The position numbers and the translations under genes are program-made. This document shows positions 62,427 through 64,000 of a DNA stretch of 64,000 nucleotides, in pieces. Source of the stretch: Emticicia sp. 21SJ11W-3 (GTDB lineage Bacteria > Bacteroidota > Bacteroidia > Cytophagales > Spirosomataceae); contig NZ_CP092074.1 in NCBI RefSeq assembly GCF_024138715.1, positions 2,170,001 to 2,234,000 on the forward strand. The letters are read 5' to 3'. The notes below the pieces were generated by a model that worked only from the letters and a program-made list of their open reading frames with translations, did no database searches and was not told the DNA's origin. The stretch's first letter is position 1. The number at the start of each line of letters is the position of its first letter.

Positions 62427-63659
62427 TTAGTTTGCGCTGATTTCGCGTAACTCCAGTTTTTCTTTTCCTGCAATTTTTCCACCGGCTGGTTTCGGGTCTG
62501 TATCGCTACCGTTAGGTTTCTCAACCAGGTTAGCTTCCACCGTATTTTCTTTTTGTTTTTTGGCTTGTAAAGCTCTTAGTCTTCTAACTTCAAGCCAATT
62601 GGCAGTAAAGAAATAGCATACCAACAAAAACATAATAAAGAAACAAAGTTCGGTATTACTAAAATATACCCTTGCCGAGTAGGTAAGCACCGTTAACACA
62701 ATTGTAACCGCATAGAGTATAAAAGACGCCTGCATGTGCGAAAGGTTGTTGTCTATCAATAAATGATGCATGTGCATGCGATCTGCCTTAAAAGGAGATT
62801 TGCCTCTTAAAATACGAACCGAGAATACGCGTATGGTATCAAAAATTGGTACCACAAGTATAACTACCGCGATGATGGGCGCACTGACAAAAGCACTGGT
62901 GGGGTCCCACTGATGCATGACATTGAAATGAATAAACTTAACCGCCAGTACCGTAATGATATAGCCCACTATCAGCGAGCCGGTATCACCCATGAATATT
63001 TTACTGCTTTGCGAGAAGTTGAATCTTAAGAAACCCAACAATGAACCCGAAAGACATAAGGCCAGACAAGCCAGAGAATAATGGTGGTTAATTAAAAACC
63101 ACAGACCAAAACCTCCACCGGCTATCATTCCAATTCCGCCTGCCAATCCATCAATACCATCAATTAGGTTGAAAGCATTAATCATGGCAACAAAAATGAA
63201 AATGGTTAATCCTATGCTTAACAGGTAGGGTATCTGGCCAATGCCAAAAATGCCGAAAAGGTCAGAAATTCGGAGGTCGCATCCCACCACTACTATGGCC
63301 GAGGCAATAATCTGAATACCCAGCTTTTTGGTTGGTGACAATGCGTATAAATCGTCTTTTATTCCAAGAAAGAAAAGAATGGTAATACCGGCAAAAACTT
63401 TATGAAGTAAGATACCTTCGTCTCCAAAATTCCAGAGCATGTAACCAATCAGGATACCGGCAAAAATAGCAACTCCACCAAAAGTAGGGGTTGGCGCGCT
63501 ATGTGAACTCCTTTTTACAGGATTATCCATCAAACCGCGCAAGCCACTGATATTTATAATGACAGGTATTGAACGCAGATTAATGAAAAGTGCGATAAGT
63601 GCAGAAATTAAAACTTGAATATTCTTATCAGGTATCAGCGATTCAAATGTTGGAAACAT
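62427..63659 (-). CDS. Undecaprenyl-phosphate N-acetylglucosaminyl/sugar 1-phosphate transferase (WecA/TagO type)
   Basis: This MraY-family membrane enzyme transfers a sugar-1-phosphate to undecaprenyl phosphate, the first step of O-antigen, capsule or related glycans. The 410-residue protein has about eleven membrane segments and the family motifs: NPVKRSSHSAPTPTFGGVAIF, FFLGIKDDLYALSP (DD pair), NAFNLIDGIDGLAGG, FMGDTGSLIVGYII and the loop with HMHHLLIDN. The C-terminal 50 residues are charged and cytoplasmic. The nearby minus-strand acetyltransferase suggests a polysaccharide locus that continues to the right of the window. Confidence 0.93.
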   Translation of the reverse strand: MFPTFESLIPDKNIQVLISALIALFINLRSIPVIINISGLRGLMDNPVKRSSHSAPTPTFGGVAIFAGILIGYMLWNFGDEGILLHKVFAGITILFFLGIKDDLYALSPTKKLGIQIIASAIVVVGCDLRISDLFGIFGIGQIPYLLSIGLTIFIFVAMINAFNLIDGIDGLAGGIGMIAGGGFGLWFLINHHYSLACLALCLSGSLLGFLRFNFSQSSKIFMGDTGSLIVGYIITVLAVKFIHFNVMHQWDPTSAFVSAPIIAVVILVVPIFDTIRVFSVRILRGKSPFKADRMHMHHLLIDNNLSHMQASFILYAVTIVLTVLTYSARVYFSNTELCFFIMFLLVCYFFTANWLEVRRLRALQAKKQKENTVEANLVEKPNGSDTDPKPAGGKIAGKEKLELREISAN

Positions 63660-63764
63660 TATATATTTTTTAAGATTAAAAAATACTTCAGAGGCATCTT
63701 TAATTACAAAATAAACACTTTTTTTTGGGTAAAAAGAAAAATGTTTATTTCTTTTTCAATAATT

Positions 63765-64000
63765 TTATTCTGTGGCTGCAGTTCTCTGACGAACAAGAAC
63801 AGCCGGATTACCCTGGTATATACCATAGGCTTCCAGATTTCGGTTAGCTACAGAATTAACAGCCAAAACCGAATGAGACGCACACCTAACACCCGTGCAA
63901 ACTACCGCTCTGGCGCCAATCCAGACACCGTCTTCGAGAATGATATCTTTAATAATCAGGTCAAAGCTTTCTTTTTTGTAATTATGATTACCGGAAAGCA
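63765..64000 (-). CDS. Hexapeptide-repeat acetyltransferase, WcaF-like, C-terminal part (partial)
   Basis: This is the last 78 residues of a left-handed beta-helix acyltransferase whose start lies beyond the window. The visible piece reads LSGNHNYKKESFDLIIKD, then ILEDGVWIGARAVVCTGVR and the tail with VLAVNSVANRNLEAYGIYQGNPAVLVRQR. The order and tail match WcaF/MaoA-type sugar O-acetyltransferases of polysaccharide clusters. It lies 105 bases upstream of the WecA-type gene on the same strand and stops at 63765. Confidence 0.87.
   Translation of the reverse strand, partial: LSGNHNYKKESFDLIIKDIILEDGVWIGARAVVCTGVRCASHSVLAVNSVANRNLEAYGIYQGNPAVLVRQRTAATE

Overview
The window looks like a chromosomal segment of a Bacteroidota bacterium, most likely a Cytophagales-type free-living species. 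The evidence is a type IX secretion plug protein, a TonB-dependent receptor with a carboxypeptidase-like N-terminal domain, a HYC_CC_PP-type copper-associated protein, many promoters with the Bacteroidota -7 element TAnnTTTG, and housekeeping genes in small dispersed operons. No rRNA genes, insertion sequences, prophage or CRISPR array were seen. Both ends cut through genes (parB at the left, a hexapeptide acetyltransferase at the right).

Layout. 1-3638: parB/parA, a repeat-bearing intergenic region, then truA, a GNAT gene and tsaC/sua5. 3642-5912: a large OmpA-type envelope protein with six PEGA-like repeats. 6018-14157: a WbqC-like protein, clpC, a methyltransferase, the sufS-sufE-sufT-like group, a bacilliredoxin, a LOG-family protein and rpiB. 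14182-24589: membrane and envelope genes (a polytopic protein, two LolC/E-type permeases, an internally duplicated secreted protein, an M1 peptidase), plus rbfA, a radical SAM gene and a nucleoside transporter. 24774-28228: two tandem SGNH-like proteins and an MBOAT O-acyltransferase, probably one surface or polysaccharide acylation unit.

28229-36524 is the most unusual part. It holds a tRNA-like sequence with a CAT anticodon, a fatty acid hydroxylase, metY, a frameshifted DUF1684 remnant, an Rrf2-family regulator with a four-cysteine cluster, a PYROXD2-like oxidoreductase, a YeiH-type transporter, a peroxiredoxin-like protein that contains no cysteine, and a small hydrolase. An inverted repeat (TTAATCTAC, 7-nt spacer, GTAGATTAA) occurs before the hydroxylase, before the Rrf2 gene and, degenerate, before the cysteine-free protein. 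At the last two sites it sits at almost the same distance from the -7 box. I infer a local Rrf2 regulon connected to sulfur or redox metabolism.

36677-43890: an aldo/keto reductase, a metallo-hydrolase, a class A beta-lactamase-like serine hydrolase, a Rossmann protein, the T9SS plug protein, a LolD ATPase and sucC. 44114-49851: a minus-strand metal-handling cluster, probably for copper (HYC_CC_PP protein, AraC regulator with an HMA-like N-terminus, HMA-MauE fusion, TonB receptor, YncE propeller, secreted HMA protein). 49920-53123: a tightly packed operon with an APH-like kinase, a HAD-IIA protein with an altered nucleophile motif, a YjbR-like protein, a secreted protein and CsaA. 53290-57512: a DUF1549/DUF1553 cytochrome protein with its DUF1501 partner. 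57616-64000: fumC, apaG, ung, guaA, a WecA/TagO-type transferase and the partial acetyltransferase. Many convergent or gene-end positions carry clear hairpin terminators.
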